A DNA stretch of 64,000 nt, from positions 124,001 to 188,000 of the forward strand of contig NZ_RZIJ01000008.1 of the NCBI RefSeq assembly GCF_003989665.1, written 5' to 3'. This DNA is from Azospirillum doebereinerae (GTDB taxonomy: Bacteria > Pseudomonadota > Alphaproteobacteria > Azospirillales > Azospirillaceae). The first letter of the stretch is position 1. Each line of letters opens with the position of its first letter. The notes below the pieces were generated by a model. The model was not told where the DNA came from. It saw only the letters and a list, made by a program, of their open reading frames with translations, and did no database searches. The position numbers and the translations under genes were made by a program. Below, piece after piece: positions 7,601 to 17,224 of this stretch.

Positions 7601-10600
7601 CTACTCCGCCGGGGCCAGCGTGTGGCGGCCGCGCTTGCGGCGCAGGGCCAGACGCTCCAGCGCCAGATAGACCACCGGGGTCGTGTAGAGCGTCAGCATC
7701 TGGCTGACCAGAAGCCCGCCGATGATGGCGATGCCCAACGGCCGGCGCAGCTCGCCGCCGATACCGTAATCGACGGCCAGCGGCACGGCGCCCAGCAGCG
7801 CCGCCATCGTCGTCATCATGATCGGGCGGAAGCGCACCAGACCGGCCTCGCGGATCGCCTCCAGCGGCGTCAGGCCGCGCGTGCGCTCCGCCTCCAGGGC
7901 GAAGTCGATCATCATGATGGCGTTCTTCTTGACGATGCCGATCAGCAGGATGATGCCGATCATCGCCACGATGGACAGCTCGTAGCCGGTCAGGATCAGC
8001 GCGATCAGCGCCCCCAGCCCCGCCGAGGGCAAGGTGGACAGGATGGTCAGCGGGTGGATCAGGCTCTCGTACAGCACGCCCAGCACCACGTAGATCGTGA
8101 TCAGCGCCGCCAGGATCAGCAGCCCCTGGCTCGACTGCGACTGCTGGAAGGCGCGGGCCGAACCCTGGAAGCCGGCGCGGATGCTGGCCGGCATGCCGAT
8201 GTCCTCGGCCGCCCGCGCGATGACCTCGGTCGCCTGGGACAGCGAGACGCCGGGGGAGAGGTCGAAGGTCAGGTTGGCGACCGGGAAGCCGTCCTGGTGC
8301 CGGATGCCGGTCGGCTGGTTGCCGAGCGTCACAGTCGCGACGGTGGACAGCGGCACCAGTCCCTCACGGCCGGGGATGTACATCTTTTTAAGGTCGTCGG
8401 GGCCGAGCGCCTTCTCGGGAGCGACCTCCAGCACGACCTTGTGCTGGTTCTGCATCAGGTACATGGTCGAGACCTGACGTTGGCCGAAGGCGTCGTAGAG
8501 CGTCGCCTCCAGCGCGCTCAGCGACACCCCCAGCCGCGAGGCGGCGTCGCGGTCCACCGCGATGTTGGCCTGGACGCCGCCGTTCTGGCGGTCGTTGGCG
8601 ACGTCCACCAGTTCCGGAAGGGTGCGCAGCTTGTCCACCAGCCGGGGTGCCCAGGTGTTGAGCGCCTCGATGTTGGAGTCCATCAACGAATAGCGGTATT
8701 GGCTGCGCCCGGAGAAGCCGCCGATGCGGATGTCCTGCACCGGGCTGAGGTAGAGCTGCACCCCCGGCACGCGGGCCGCCCGCATGCGCAGGCGCTGGGT
8801 GACGGTGGTGGTGTCCTCGCGCTGGGCGGGCGGCTTCAGCGCGATGAAGATCTGGCCGGAATAGGTGCCGCCCGGCCCGCCGCCGCCGATGGAGGCGCCG
8901 ACGCTCTCCACCGCCGGGTCGCCCGCGATGGCGTCCTGCAAGGCGCGCTGGCGCGCCAGCATCCCCTGGAAGGAGATGTCGGGCGGCGGGTCGCTGAACC
9001 CGTTGAGCAGGCCGGTGTCCTGTTGCGGCACGAAGCCCTTGGGCACCTGCCCGTAAAGCCAGACGCTGACGCCGAGGATGGCGACGGTCGCCAGCAGCAT
9101 GACCCGCCCATGCGCCAGCGCCCAATCCAGCCCGTCGGCGTAGAGCCCGAACAGCCGGTCGCCGATCCAATTCAGCGCGCGGCCGACCCGCCCCGGCGGC
9201 TTGCGCTCGGATTCCGCCGTCAGCAGGTGGGCGCACATCATCGGCGTCAGCGTCAGCGACACGAAGGCCGAGACGACGATGGCGACCGACAGCACCACGG
9301 CGAACTCGCGGAACAGGCGGCCCATGATGCCGCCCATGAACAGGATGGGGATGAAGACCGCGACCAGCGACAGGCTGATCGACACCACGGTGAAGGCGAC
9401 CTGCCGCGCGCCCTTCAGGGCGGCCTGCAACGGCGTCTCGCCCTTCTCGATGTGGCGGACGACGTTCTCGATGACGACGATGGCGTCGTCGACCACGAAA
9501 CCGACCGAGATGGTCAGCGCCATCAGCGAGAAGTTGTCCAGGCTGTAGCCCGCCGCCCACATCACCGCGAAGGTCCCGGCGAGCGACAGCGGCACGGCGG
9601 CGGTCGGGATCACGGTGGTCCACAGGCGGCGCAGGAACAGCGCCATCACCATCACCACCAGCGCGACGGTGATCGCCAGCGTTTTCTGCACGTCGACGAT
9701 GGAGGCGCGGATCATCGGCGTGCGGTCGTTGCGGATGGCGATGCTGACGCTGGGCGGCATCCAGCTTTCCAGCACCGGCAGCTCGGCGCGGATGCGGTCC
9801 ACCGTGTCGACCACGTTGGCGCCGGTCTGCTTCTGGATGTTGATCAGGACGGCGCGCTTGCCGTCGTACCACGCGGCGGTGCGGCTGTTCTCCGGCGCCT
9901 CGATCACGTCCGCCACGTCGGACAGGCGGATGGTGCGGCCGTTCTTCTCGGTGACGATCAGGTCGCGGTAGGCATCGACGCTGAACATCTGGTCGCTGGC
10001 GCCGATGGCCCAGGTTTCGTGCGCGCCGTCGAAGCTGCCCTTTGGACCGTTGGCGTTGGATTGCGAGATGGCGCTGCGGATCATCTCCAGGCTGACGCCC
10101 ATCGACGCGGCCGCCGCCGCGTTGGCGCGCACGCGGACGGCGGTCTTCTCGGCGCCGTTGATGCTCACCTGGCTGACGCCGTCGAGCTGGCTCAGGCGCT
10201 GGCCGATGACCGTCTCGGCCAGCGAGAAGACCTCCCCCGGCGGCAGGGTGGTGGAGGTCATCGCCAGCGTCATCACCGGCGCGTCGGCCGGGTTCATCCG
10301 GCGCATGCGGGGCGGGCTCGGCAGGTCGGCCGGCAAATCGCCCCCGGCCGCGCTGATGGCGGCCTGCACGTCGCGCGACGCCGCCTCGATGTCGCGGTTC
10401 AGGTCGAACTGGACGACGACCGACGCGCTTCCCGAGGTGCTGCTCGACGTCATCTCCGAAATGCCGGCGATGCGGGCGAGGCGGCGCTCCAGCGGGGTGG
10501 CGACGGAGGCCGCCATCGTCTCCGGGCTGGCGCCGGGCAGCGAAGCGGAGACGACGATGGTCGGGAACTCCACCGCCGGCAGCGGGGCGACCGGCAGGAA

Positions 10601-10690
10601 GCGGTAGGCGACCATGCCCAGCAGCATCAACCCCACCATCAGCAGCGAGGTGCCGACCGGACGGTGGATGAAGGGGGTGGAGAGCGACAT
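7601..10690 (-). CDS. mdtC: RND efflux pump, MdtC-like inner-membrane subunit
   Basis: 1029-residue resistance-nodulation-division permease. Twelve membrane segments are expected: one at the N-terminus ([21 protein letters not shown]), then two blocks of membrane helices around two large periplasmic loops. The membrane proton-relay region [19 protein letters not shown] and the second-half [19 protein letters not shown] motif are present. It lies seven bases after mdtB and is the third gene of an MFP-RND-RND operon, the MdtABC arrangement, in which MdtB and MdtC form a heterotrimer. Substrates cannot be read from sequence; related pumps export bile salts, novobiocin and similar hydrophobic compounds. 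No outer-membrane factor gene is adjacent. Confidence 0.9.
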   Translation of the reverse strand: MSLSTPFIHRPVGTSLLMVGLMLLGMVAYRFLPVAPLPAVEFPTIVVSASLPGASPETMAASVATPLERRLARIAGISEMTSSSTSGSASVVVQFDLNRDIEAASRDVQAAISAAGGDLPADLPSPPRMRRMNPADAPVMTLAMTSTTLPPGEVFSLAETVIGQRLSQLDGVSQVSINGAEKTAVRVRANAAAAASMGVSLEMIRSAISQSNANGPKGSFDGAHETWAIGASDQMFSVDAYRDLIVTEKNGRTIRLSDVADVIEAPENSRTAAWYDGKRAVLINIQKQTGANVVDTVDRIRAELPVLESWMPPSVSIAIRNDRTPMIRASIVDVQKTLAITVALVVMVMALFLRRLWTTVIPTAAVPLSLAGTFAVMWAAGYSLDNFSLMALTISVGFVVDDAIVVIENVVRHIEKGETPLQAALKGARQVAFTVVSISLSLVAVFIPILFMGGIMGRLFREFAVVLSVAIVVSAFVSLTLTPMMCAHLLTAESERKPPGRVGRALNWIGDRLFGLYADGLDWALAHGRVMLLATVAILGVSVWLYGQVPKGFVPQQDTGLLNGFSDPPPDISFQGMLARQRALQDAIAGDPAVESVGASIGGGGPGGTYSGQIFIALKPPAQREDTTTVTQRLRMRAARVPGVQLYLSPVQDIRIGGFSGRSQYRYSLMDSNIEALNTWAPRLVDKLRTLPELVDVANDRQNGGVQANIAVDRDAASRLGVSLSALEATLYDAFGQRQVSTMYLMQNQHKVVLEVAPEKALGPDDLKKMYIPGREGLVPLSTVATVTLGNQPTGIRHQDGFPVANLTFDLSPGVSLSQATEVIARAAEDIGMPASIRAGFQGSARAFQQSQSSQGLLILAALITIYVVLGVLYESLIHPLTILSTLPSAGLGALIALILTGYELSIVAMIGIILLIGIVKKNAIMMIDFALEAERTRGLTPLEAIREAGLVRFRPIMMTTMAALLGAVPLAVDYGIGGELRRPLGIAIIGGLLVSQMLTLYTTPVVYLALERLALRRKRGRHTLAPAE

Positions 10691-10696
10691 CGCCGT

Positions 10697-13600
10697 CTAC
10701 TCCGCCGCCGCCGGCTCGGCGTTGCCGGGCGGATGCGCTTGCGTCTTGCGGCGCGGGCGCAGCAGCCGGCCCAGCCGGTCCATGTAGAGATAGACCACCG
10801 GCGTCGTGTAGAGCGTCAGCACTTGGCTGACCAGCAGCCCGCCGACGATGGCGATGCCCATCGGGCGGCGCAGTTCCGACCCCGCGCCGTGCTCCAGCGC
10901 CAGCGGCAGGGCACCCAACAGCGCCGCCATCGTCGTCATCATGATCGGGCGGAAGCGCAGCAGCGAGGCCTCGTAGATCGAACGCTCCGGCGCCATGCCC
11001 TGGTGGCGCTCGGCCTCCAGCGCGAAGTCGATCATCATGATGGCGTTCTTCTTCACGATGCCGATCAGCAGCACGATGCCGATCAACGCGATCAGCGACA
11101 GCTCGTGCCCGGTCGCCATCAGCGCCAGCAGCGCGCCGACGCCGGCCGACGGCAAGGTGGAGAGGATGGTGATCGGGTGGATGTTGCTCTCGTAGAGGAT
11201 GCCCAACACGATGTAGACAGCGACCACCGCCGCCAGGATCAGCCAGGGCTGGGTCTCCAGCGAGGTGTTGAACTCGGCCGCCGTGCCGGCGAAGCGGGCG
11301 GTGTCGGGCATGCCGATGCCGGCGCGGGCCTGGGCGATGGCCGTCACCGCGTCGCCCAGCGCCACGCCCGGCGCCACGTTGAAGGACAAGGTGACCGAGG
11401 GGAACTGGCCCTGGTGGGTGATGACCAGCGGGGCGGTGGTGCGCTCCACCCTCACCAGCGCGTTCAGCGGGACCACCCCGCCGCCGCTGGCCTTCACGTA
11501 GATCTTGGACAGCGACTCCGGGTTCATCTGGAAGGACGGCTCGACCTCCAGGATCACGCGGTACTGGTTGGTCTGGGTGTAGATGGTCGAGACCTGACGC
11601 TGGCCGAAGGCGTCGTAGAGCGTGTCGTCGATGGCCTGCGGCAGGACGTGCAGGCGCGACGCCGCGTCGCGGTCGATGGTCAGGTAGACCTGGAGGCCGT
11701 CGGGCTGCTGGTCGCTCGCCACGTCGGTCAGCTCGGGCCGGGCGCGCAGGGCGTCGATCAGGCGCGGGGTCCAGTTCGCCAGCTCCTGCGGGTCGGCGTC
11801 CTGCAACACGTACTGGTACTGGGTGCGGCTGACGCGGCTGTCGATCTGCACGTCCTGAACCGCCTGCATGAACAGCGACACGCCGTGCAGCCCGCCGGTG
11901 GCGGCGCGCAGGCGGGCGATGATCTCCTCGGCCGAGGAGGTACGCTCGTCGCGCGGCTTCAGCGCGATGGTCAGGCTGCCGGTGTTGGTGGTGGCGTTGA
12001 CCGAGCCGGTGCCGACGAAGCTCGCCACCGCCGTCACGTCGGGGTCGCGGCGGACGATCTCGGCGACGGCGCGCTGGCGCTCGGCCATCGCCTTGACGGA
12101 GATCGACGGGGCGGCGTCGGTCACGCCGATGATGACGCCGGTGTCCTGCTGCGGCAGGAAACCCTTGGGCACCGAATCGTAGAGCCACAGCGTGGCGACC
12201 AGCGTCGCGATGGTGAACAGCAGCGTCAGCGGCTGGTGGCGCAGCACGACCCGCAGCGAGGCGGCATACCCGCGCAGCAGCGCGTCGAAGCCGCGCTCGC
12301 TCCAGCGGAACAGCAGGTTCGGGCGGTCGTGGGTCTCGGGCTTGAGCAGGCGGGCGCACATCATCGGCGTCAGCGTCAGCGAGATCACCATCGACACCAG
12401 CACCGCGATGGACAGCGTCAGCGCGAACTCGCGGAACAGCCGGCCGACCACGCCGCTCATGAACAGCAGCGGGATGAACACCGCGATCAGCGACAAGGTC
12501 AGCGACACCACGGTGAAGCCGATCTGGCGGGCGCCCTTCAGCGCCGCCGCCATTGGTGTCTCGCCCTTCTCGATGTGGCGGACGATGTTCTCGATCATCA
12601 CGATGGCGTCGTCGACGACGAAGCCCGACGCGATGGTCAGCGCCATCAACGACAAATTGTCCAGGCTGAAGCCGCACAGCGCCATGATGCCGAAGGTGCC
12701 GATCAGCGACAGCGGCAGCACCGCCGCCGGGATCACCGTCGCCCACGCCTTGCGCAGGAACAGGAAGATCACCATCACCACCAGCGCCGAGGTCAGCACC
12801 AGCGTCTTCTGCACGTCCAGCACCGAGGCGCGGATCGTCTCCGTCCGGTCGGTCAGCACCGCCATGTGGATCTGCGGCGGCAGCGTCTCCTTCAAGGACG
12901 GCAGCAGGGCGTGGATGCGGTCCACCGTGTCGATGATGTTGGCGCCGGGCGTGCGCTGGACGCTGAGCAGAACCGCCGGCTTGCCGTCGTGCCACGCGGC
13001 CAGCCGCGTGTTCTCCACCGAATCGACCACCGCGCCGATGTCCGACAGCCGCACCGGGCCGCCGTTCTTGTAGGTGACGATGATCGGGCGGTAGGCGGCG
13101 GCGTTCTCGATCTGGTCGTTGACGCCGATGGTCCAGGACTGGCGCGGCCCGTCGAAGCTGCCCTTGGGCGCGTTGACGTTGGCCTGGGTGATGGTGGTGC
13201 GCACGTCCTCCAGCGTCAGGCCGAGCCCGGCGACCGTCGCCGGGTTGACCTGCACGCGCACGGCCGGACGCAGACCGCCCTCGATGCCGACATAGCCGAC
13301 GCCGTCCACCTGGCTGAGCTTCTGCCCCAGCAGCGTGTCGGCGGCGTCGCTGACCGTCTCGATCCGCAGGCTTTCCGAACTCAGCGCCAGCACCATGATC
13401 GGCGTGTCGGCCGGGTTGACCTTGTCGTAGACGGGCGGGTTCGGCAGCCCCTTGGGCAGGCTGCCCGCCGCCGCGCTGATCGCCGACTGCACGTCCTGCG
13501 AGGCGGCGTCGATGTTGCGCGACAGGTTGAATTGCAGGGTGATGCTCGACAGCCCGAAGGAGCTGGTCGAGATCATCGAGGAGATGCCGGCGATCTGCCC

Positions 13601-13813
13601 CAGTTGCCGCTCCAGCGGCGCGGTGACCGACGAGGCGATGACGTCGGGCGCGGCGCCCGGCAGTTGGGTGGTGACGCGCACGGTCGGGAAATCGACCGTC
13701 GGCAGCGACGAGATCGGCAGCGTGCTGTAGCCGAGCAGCCCCAGCAGCACCACCGCCGCCATCAGCAGTCCGGTGGCGACCGGCCGCAGGATGAAGGGGG
13801 CGGAGATGTTCAT
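10697..13813 (-). CDS. mdtB: RND efflux pump, MdtB-like inner-membrane subunit
   Basis: 1038-residue RND permease paralogous to the next gene. The N-terminal segment (VATGLLMAAVVLLGLLGYSTLP), the [19 protein letters not shown] motif with the two neighbouring aspartates of the proton path, and the [22 protein letters not shown] motif are intact. The ATG overlaps the stop of the membrane-fusion gene as ATGA. Tandem paralogous RND genes are typical of MdtB/MdtC. The B and C names are given by order and resemblance and could be exchanged. Confidence 0.9.
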   Translation of the reverse strand: MNISAPFILRPVATGLLMAAVVLLGLLGYSTLPISSLPTVDFPTVRVTTQLPGAAPDVIASSVTAPLERQLGQIAGISSMISTSSFGLSSITLQFNLSRNIDAASQDVQSAISAAAGSLPKGLPNPPVYDKVNPADTPIMVLALSSESLRIETVSDAADTLLGQKLSQVDGVGYVGIEGGLRPAVRVQVNPATVAGLGLTLEDVRTTITQANVNAPKGSFDGPRQSWTIGVNDQIENAAAYRPIIVTYKNGGPVRLSDIGAVVDSVENTRLAAWHDGKPAVLLSVQRTPGANIIDTVDRIHALLPSLKETLPPQIHMAVLTDRTETIRASVLDVQKTLVLTSALVVMVIFLFLRKAWATVIPAAVLPLSLIGTFGIMALCGFSLDNLSLMALTIASGFVVDDAIVMIENIVRHIEKGETPMAAALKGARQIGFTVVSLTLSLIAVFIPLLFMSGVVGRLFREFALTLSIAVLVSMVISLTLTPMMCARLLKPETHDRPNLLFRWSERGFDALLRGYAASLRVVLRHQPLTLLFTIATLVATLWLYDSVPKGFLPQQDTGVIIGVTDAAPSISVKAMAERQRAVAEIVRRDPDVTAVASFVGTGSVNATTNTGSLTIALKPRDERTSSAEEIIARLRAATGGLHGVSLFMQAVQDVQIDSRVSRTQYQYVLQDADPQELANWTPRLIDALRARPELTDVASDQQPDGLQVYLTIDRDAASRLHVLPQAIDDTLYDAFGQRQVSTIYTQTNQYRVILEVEPSFQMNPESLSKIYVKASGGGVVPLNALVRVERTTAPLVITHQGQFPSVTLSFNVAPGVALGDAVTAIAQARAGIGMPDTARFAGTAAEFNTSLETQPWLILAAVVAVYIVLGILYESNIHPITILSTLPSAGVGALLALMATGHELSLIALIGIVLLIGIVKKNAIMMIDFALEAERHQGMAPERSIYEASLLRFRPIMMTTMAALLGALPLALEHGAGSELRRPMGIAIVGGLLVSQVLTLYTTPVVYLYMDRLGRLLRPRRKTQAHPPGNAEPAAAE

Positions 13814-15300
13814 GAGCGTTCCTGCCGCTCACGCGCCGGAGCGGCGCCGGTCTCGGCCGGGGCGCTGCCGTTGCCCCCCGGAGCTGCGCCCTCGGCGGGC
13901 GGTGGGCGACGGCGCGGGGCGTCGGGGGTGTTCGGGTCGCGGGGACCGCGCTCCCGCCGGTGTTCACCGTTGGCGACTGGGGTGGGCTGACCGGCGGGGG
14001 CGGCGGCGTTGGGCTGATCCGCGCCGGGCTGGACGGCGTTGGGCTGGACGGCGTTGGATTGAGCGCCGGTGGTGGGCGCGCCGCCGGCCGGGGCCGGATC
14101 GACGATGCGGATGCGCGAGCCCGGTTGCAGGCGGTACTGGCCGTCCACCACCACGCGCTCGCCGGGAGCGAGGCCGGCCTCGACGATGGCCTTGTTGTCC
14201 TCGATGGGACCGACCGTGATCGGGCGCTGCTCGACGGTCTGATCGTCCTTGATGATGTAGGCGAAGGTGCCCTGCGGACCGCGCTGCACCACCATGGCCG
14301 GCACCGTGGTGGCGCCGCGCCGCACCGCCGACAGCAGACGCACGTTCACGAACTGGCCGGGCCACAGGCGCTGCGGCTCGTTGGGCAGGGTCGCCTTCAG
14401 GCGGATCGTGCCGGTGCCGCTGTCGATCAGGTTGTCGACCACCTGGAGGCTGCCGGCGCCAAGCACCGCCTTGGCCTCGCGGTCGAGCGCCTGGACCGCC
14501 ACCTCGCCACGCTCCTGGGCGGCGAGGATGGCGGGAAGCTGCTTCTCCGGCAGGGTGAAGACGACCGAGATCGGCTGGATCTGGGTGATGGTGGCGATGC
14601 CGTTGGCGTCGCTCGCCCGCACGATGTTGCCGGTGTCGATGTTGCGCAGGCCGATGCGGCCGGGGATGGGGGCGGTGACGGTGGTCCAGTTCAGTTGCAC
14701 CTGCACCGCCTCGATCGAGGCCTCGTCGGCGCGGATCTGCGCCTCGTACTGGGCGACCAGGGCGCGCTGGGTGTCCACCGTCTGCTTGGAGGCGAATTCC
14801 TTCAGGTTCATGTTGCGCTCCAGGTCGCGCCTGGCGTTGGCGAGCTGCGCCTCGTCCTGCATCTTCTTGGCCTGGGCTTGGGCGAGCTGGGCCTGGAGCG
14901 AGCGCGAGTCGATGATCGCCAGCACGTCGCCGGCCTTGACGATCTGCCCCTCGCGCAGGTCGAGCCGTTGCAACTCGCCGTCCACGCGGGCGCGCACGGT
15001 GACGCTGTTGAAGGCCTGGACGGTGCCGATGCCGTCGAACCAGATGGCGACGTCCTCGCGCGCCACCGTCCCGGCCTGCACCGCGATGACCGGGTTGCGG
15101 GAGCTGCCGCCGGGACCGGGGGGGGCACCCGGAGGGCCGCCCGGACCCGGAGGGCCACCGGGGGGGCCACCGGGGGGGCCGGCGTCGCGACCGGCGGTCT
15201 TGGCGGGCGCCGACAGCTTCTGCTCCACCGCGTAACCGATGCCGCCGACCAGACCGGCGAGAACCACACCGGTGACGACCGGTTTCCAACGAATCTTCAT
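13810..15300 (-). CDS. mdtA: RND efflux periplasmic adaptor (membrane fusion protein), MdtA-like
   Basis: 496-residue periplasmic adaptor. A membrane anchor or signal sits at residues 8-22 (VVTGVVLAGLVGGIGYA). A Gly/Pro repeat linker (about 40-70) precedes the lipoyl/hairpin domain: DGIGTVQAFNSVTVRARVDGEL, then an alpha-helical hairpin (SLQAQLAQAQAKKMQDEAQL), GRIGLRNIDTGNIVRASD and a beta-barrel. The C-terminal about 85 residues are an unusual low-complexity tail with QPNAVQPGADQPNAAA repeats and a basic end. The start at 15300 is the first ATG giving a proper anchor; the frame continues upstream. It links MdtBC to an outer-membrane channel encoded elsewhere. Confidence 0.9.
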   Translation of the reverse strand: MKIRWKPVVTGVVLAGLVGGIGYAVEQKLSAPAKTAGRDAGPPGGPPGGPPGPGGPPGAPPGPGGSSRNPVIAVQAGTVAREDVAIWFDGIGTVQAFNSVTVRARVDGELQRLDLREGQIVKAGDVLAIIDSRSLQAQLAQAQAKKMQDEAQLANARRDLERNMNLKEFASKQTVDTQRALVAQYEAQIRADEASIEAVQVQLNWTTVTAPIPGRIGLRNIDTGNIVRASDANGIATITQIQPISVVFTLPEKQLPAILAAQERGEVAVQALDREAKAVLGAGSLQVVDNLIDSGTGTIRLKATLPNEPQRLWPGQFVNVRLLSAVRRGATTVPAMVVQRGPQGTFAYIIKDDQTVEQRPITVGPIEDNKAIVEAGLAPGERVVVDGQYRLQPGSRIRIVDPAPAGGAPTTGAQSNAVQPNAVQPGADQPNAAAPAGQPTPVANGEHRRERGPRDPNTPDAPRRRPPPAEGAAPGGNGSAPAETGAAPARERQERS

Positions 15301-15421
15301 GACAGTCCCGACGCTCGCTCGCCCGTGTTTTTCCTGGCCGCGTTTCCTTGGCATGTCTTGGTACGGGCGGTCGGGGAGGAGTCGTCGGATAAAAAGCGTG
15401 ATATTTTCAGAAGGCGCGAAG

Positions 15422-16519
15422 TCAGGGGGCCAGAAGCTTGCGCGCCAGCAGCAGGCCGACGTCGTCGTCGGTGTTCTCGTCGCCGTTCATGATCAGGATG
15501 ACGACGCTGTCGCGCTCCGGGTAGTACCACGCCTCGGTGCGGAAGCCGGCGAGCCGGCCGGGATGGCCGTGTTTCGGGCCGAAATCGCTGTCCTCGACCA
15601 TGATGCCGTAGCCATAGCCGTCCTCGGCGTCGCCGGCCCGGTCCACCAGCATCTCCCGCAGCAGCGCCGGGTCGAGCAGCAGACCCGACCGGCGGAACAG
15701 CGCGGTCATGAAGCGTTCCAGGTCGCCGGCCGTCGTCGTCACCGGCGCGTCGCCCAGCGGGCTGGAGTAGGCGTAGAGGCTGGCGTCCGCGCGGCTGCCG
15801 TCCGGCTTGGGCGCGCGGTAGCCATGGGCGACCGCGGGATCGGCGGGGTCGGCGCCAAGGCTGGTCGCGGTCATCCCGGCCGGGCGGAAGATCCGCGCCT
15901 CCAGCGCCTCGGCCAGCCCGGTCCCGTCCATCCGCTCGACGATGCGGCCGAGCAGCATGTAGTTGGTGTTGGAGTAGACGTAGGCGCCGGGCTTGGTGGG
16001 CGGGCCGCAGGGGGCCTCGGTCAGCGCCTCCGCCACCGTCCAGCGCGGGCTCGGGTGGCGGGCGGACGACGCCGCCGCGTTGCGCAGGCAATCGGGAATG
16101 CCGGAGCGGTGGGAGAGCAGATCCGCCACCGTCGCCGTTCCCAGGTTGGCGAGCCGTTCCGCCCCCGGCAGGTCGACCAGCGGCAGGGCCGGGTCGCTCA
16201 ACGCGAGGCGTCCGGCCTGGACCAGTTGCATCACCGCGACCGCCGTCATCATCTTGCCGGTGGACGCGATGTGGAAACGGGTGTCCGGCGTGACCGGGAT
16301 TCCCCTGGCGCGGTCGGCCAGCCCGGCGGCGGCGATGCGCAGGATGCCGTCGGGACCCGACAGCGCCAGCACCCCGCCCGGCGCGTCGTAGCGGCGCAGA
16401 AGGCCGGCGAGCGCCGCGCCGGTCGTCTCCTCCGCCGCGACCGCGCCGGGGGCGCCGGCCAACAGGCACAGCAGCGCCACCCGCCGTCCCGACGCGCGTG
16501 TCCAAGCCGACCAACCCAT
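15422..16519 (-). CDS. serine hydrolase of the beta-lactamase class C / D,D-peptidase-like family
   Basis: 365-residue exported protein with a signal peptide (RRVALLCLLAGAPGAVAA). The three active-site motifs of the family are visible: S-T-G-K (serine and lysine, in FHIASTGKMM), Y-S-N (in YVYSNTNYML) and H-P-G (in KHGHPGRLAGF). The ATG at 16519 has GGAGGGG before it. Substrate cannot be told from sequence; family members include penicillin-binding peptidases, esterases and beta-lactamases, and the gene context (efflux operon upstream, membrane proteins downstream) does not settle this. The neighbouring DUF1345 gene lies 38 bases further and may share a transcript. Confidence 0.88.
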   Translation of the reverse strand: MGWSAWTRASGRRVALLCLLAGAPGAVAAEETTGAALAGLLRRYDAPGGVLALSGPDGILRIAAAGLADRARGIPVTPDTRFHIASTGKMMTAVAVMQLVQAGRLALSDPALPLVDLPGAERLANLGTATVADLLSHRSGIPDCLRNAAASSARHPSPRWTVAEALTEAPCGPPTKPGAYVYSNTNYMLLGRIVERMDGTGLAEALEARIFRPAGMTATSLGADPADPAVAHGYRAPKPDGSRADASLYAYSSPLGDAPVTTTAGDLERFMTALFRRSGLLLDPALLREMLVDRAGDAEDGYGYGIMVEDSDFGPKHGHPGRLAGFRTEAWYYPERDSVVILIMNGDENTDDDVGLLLARKLLAP

Positions 16520-16557
16520 GGAACCCCTCCAATCGGCGGCGGACCGCCAAGCGCGGA

Positions 16558-17208
16558 TCAGCCGACCAGTCCGGCGGCCAGATTGACCCCCAGCGCCAGA
16601 ACCGCCGTGTTGAACAGGAAGGACAGGGCGCCGTGCATCAGCACCAGCCGCCGCATCCCGGCGTCGCGGGTGGTCACGTCGGAGACCTGCGCGGTCATGC
16701 CGACGGTGAAGCTGAAATACAGGAATTCCAGATAGTCCGGCTGGTCGTTGCCGGGGAAATCCAGCCCCTTCCCATCCGAATTCTCGCCGTTCAGCCAATA
16801 GTCGTGGGCGTAATGCTGGGCGAAGAAGACGTGCAGGAAGCTCCAGGACAGCAGCACGGTCACGGCGGCGAGACCGGCGGCGAGACCGGCGTGGGGCTGG
16901 CCCTTGGCGGCGATCAGCTCCACCGCGATGGCGACCAGGGAGGCCAGCGCCGCCGCCACCGCTCCGACCAGCACCCCCCATTTGCCGGGGTCGAGCCGCT
17001 GGGCGCGGCGGCGCATCGACGCGATTGTCGCCCGGCTCATCAGGGCGGAGGCGAGGACGATGTACAGCGCCACCCCGGCGTTCCAGCCGATCAGCAACGC
17101 GGTCAGGGGACTCACCCAGACCGCCGCGACTCCCGCGCCGGCCATCGCCATGGCCAGGGCGGTCAGCAGCGAGGGGCGGTTGCGGAGATGGCGCAGGCTG
17201 TGGTGCAA
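16558..17208 (-). CDS. DUF1345 family membrane protein
   Basis: 216 residues with about five membrane segments (for example LLTALAMAMAGAGVAAVWVS, WGVLVGAVAAALASLVAIAVEL, LVLMHGALSFLFNTAVLALGV). The central part FHVFFAQHYAHDYW-like sequence and YLEFLYFSFTVGMTAQVSDV are the conserved marks of the DUF1345 family. No function is established for the family. It stands between the serine hydrolase gene and the VTT/ATP-grasp gene on the same strand, with 16 bases to the latter, so the two may be co-transcribed. Confidence 0.85.
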   Translation of the reverse strand: MHHSLRHLRNRPSLLTALAMAMAGAGVAAVWVSPLTALLIGWNAGVALYIVLASALMSRATIASMRRRAQRLDPGKWGVLVGAVAAALASLVAIAVELIAAKGQPHAGLAAGLAAVTVLLSWSFLHVFFAQHYAHDYWLNGENSDGKGLDFPGNDQPDYLEFLYFSFTVGMTAQVSDVTTRDAGMRRLVLMHGALSFLFNTAVLALGVNLAAGLVG

Positions 17209-17224
17209 CCGGAGGCTCCCGCCG

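Noticed and set aside
7622..13990. A 2122-residue open frame on the plus strand, antisense to mdtB and mdtC
   Set aside because: It mirrors real genes with strong family matches on the other strand. Its product is His/Arg/Gln/Asp/Gly-rich low complexity with no domain, as expected of antisense frames in GC-rich DNA. Other long frames (1714-5250 minus, 8388-13967 minus, 56545-60060 plus) are rejected for the same reason.
15105..15195. G/C tandem repeat (PGGPPGG coding) in mdtA
   Set aside because: It looks like a minisatellite but reads in frame as a Gly/Pro linker of the adaptor protein; no sign of mobility.
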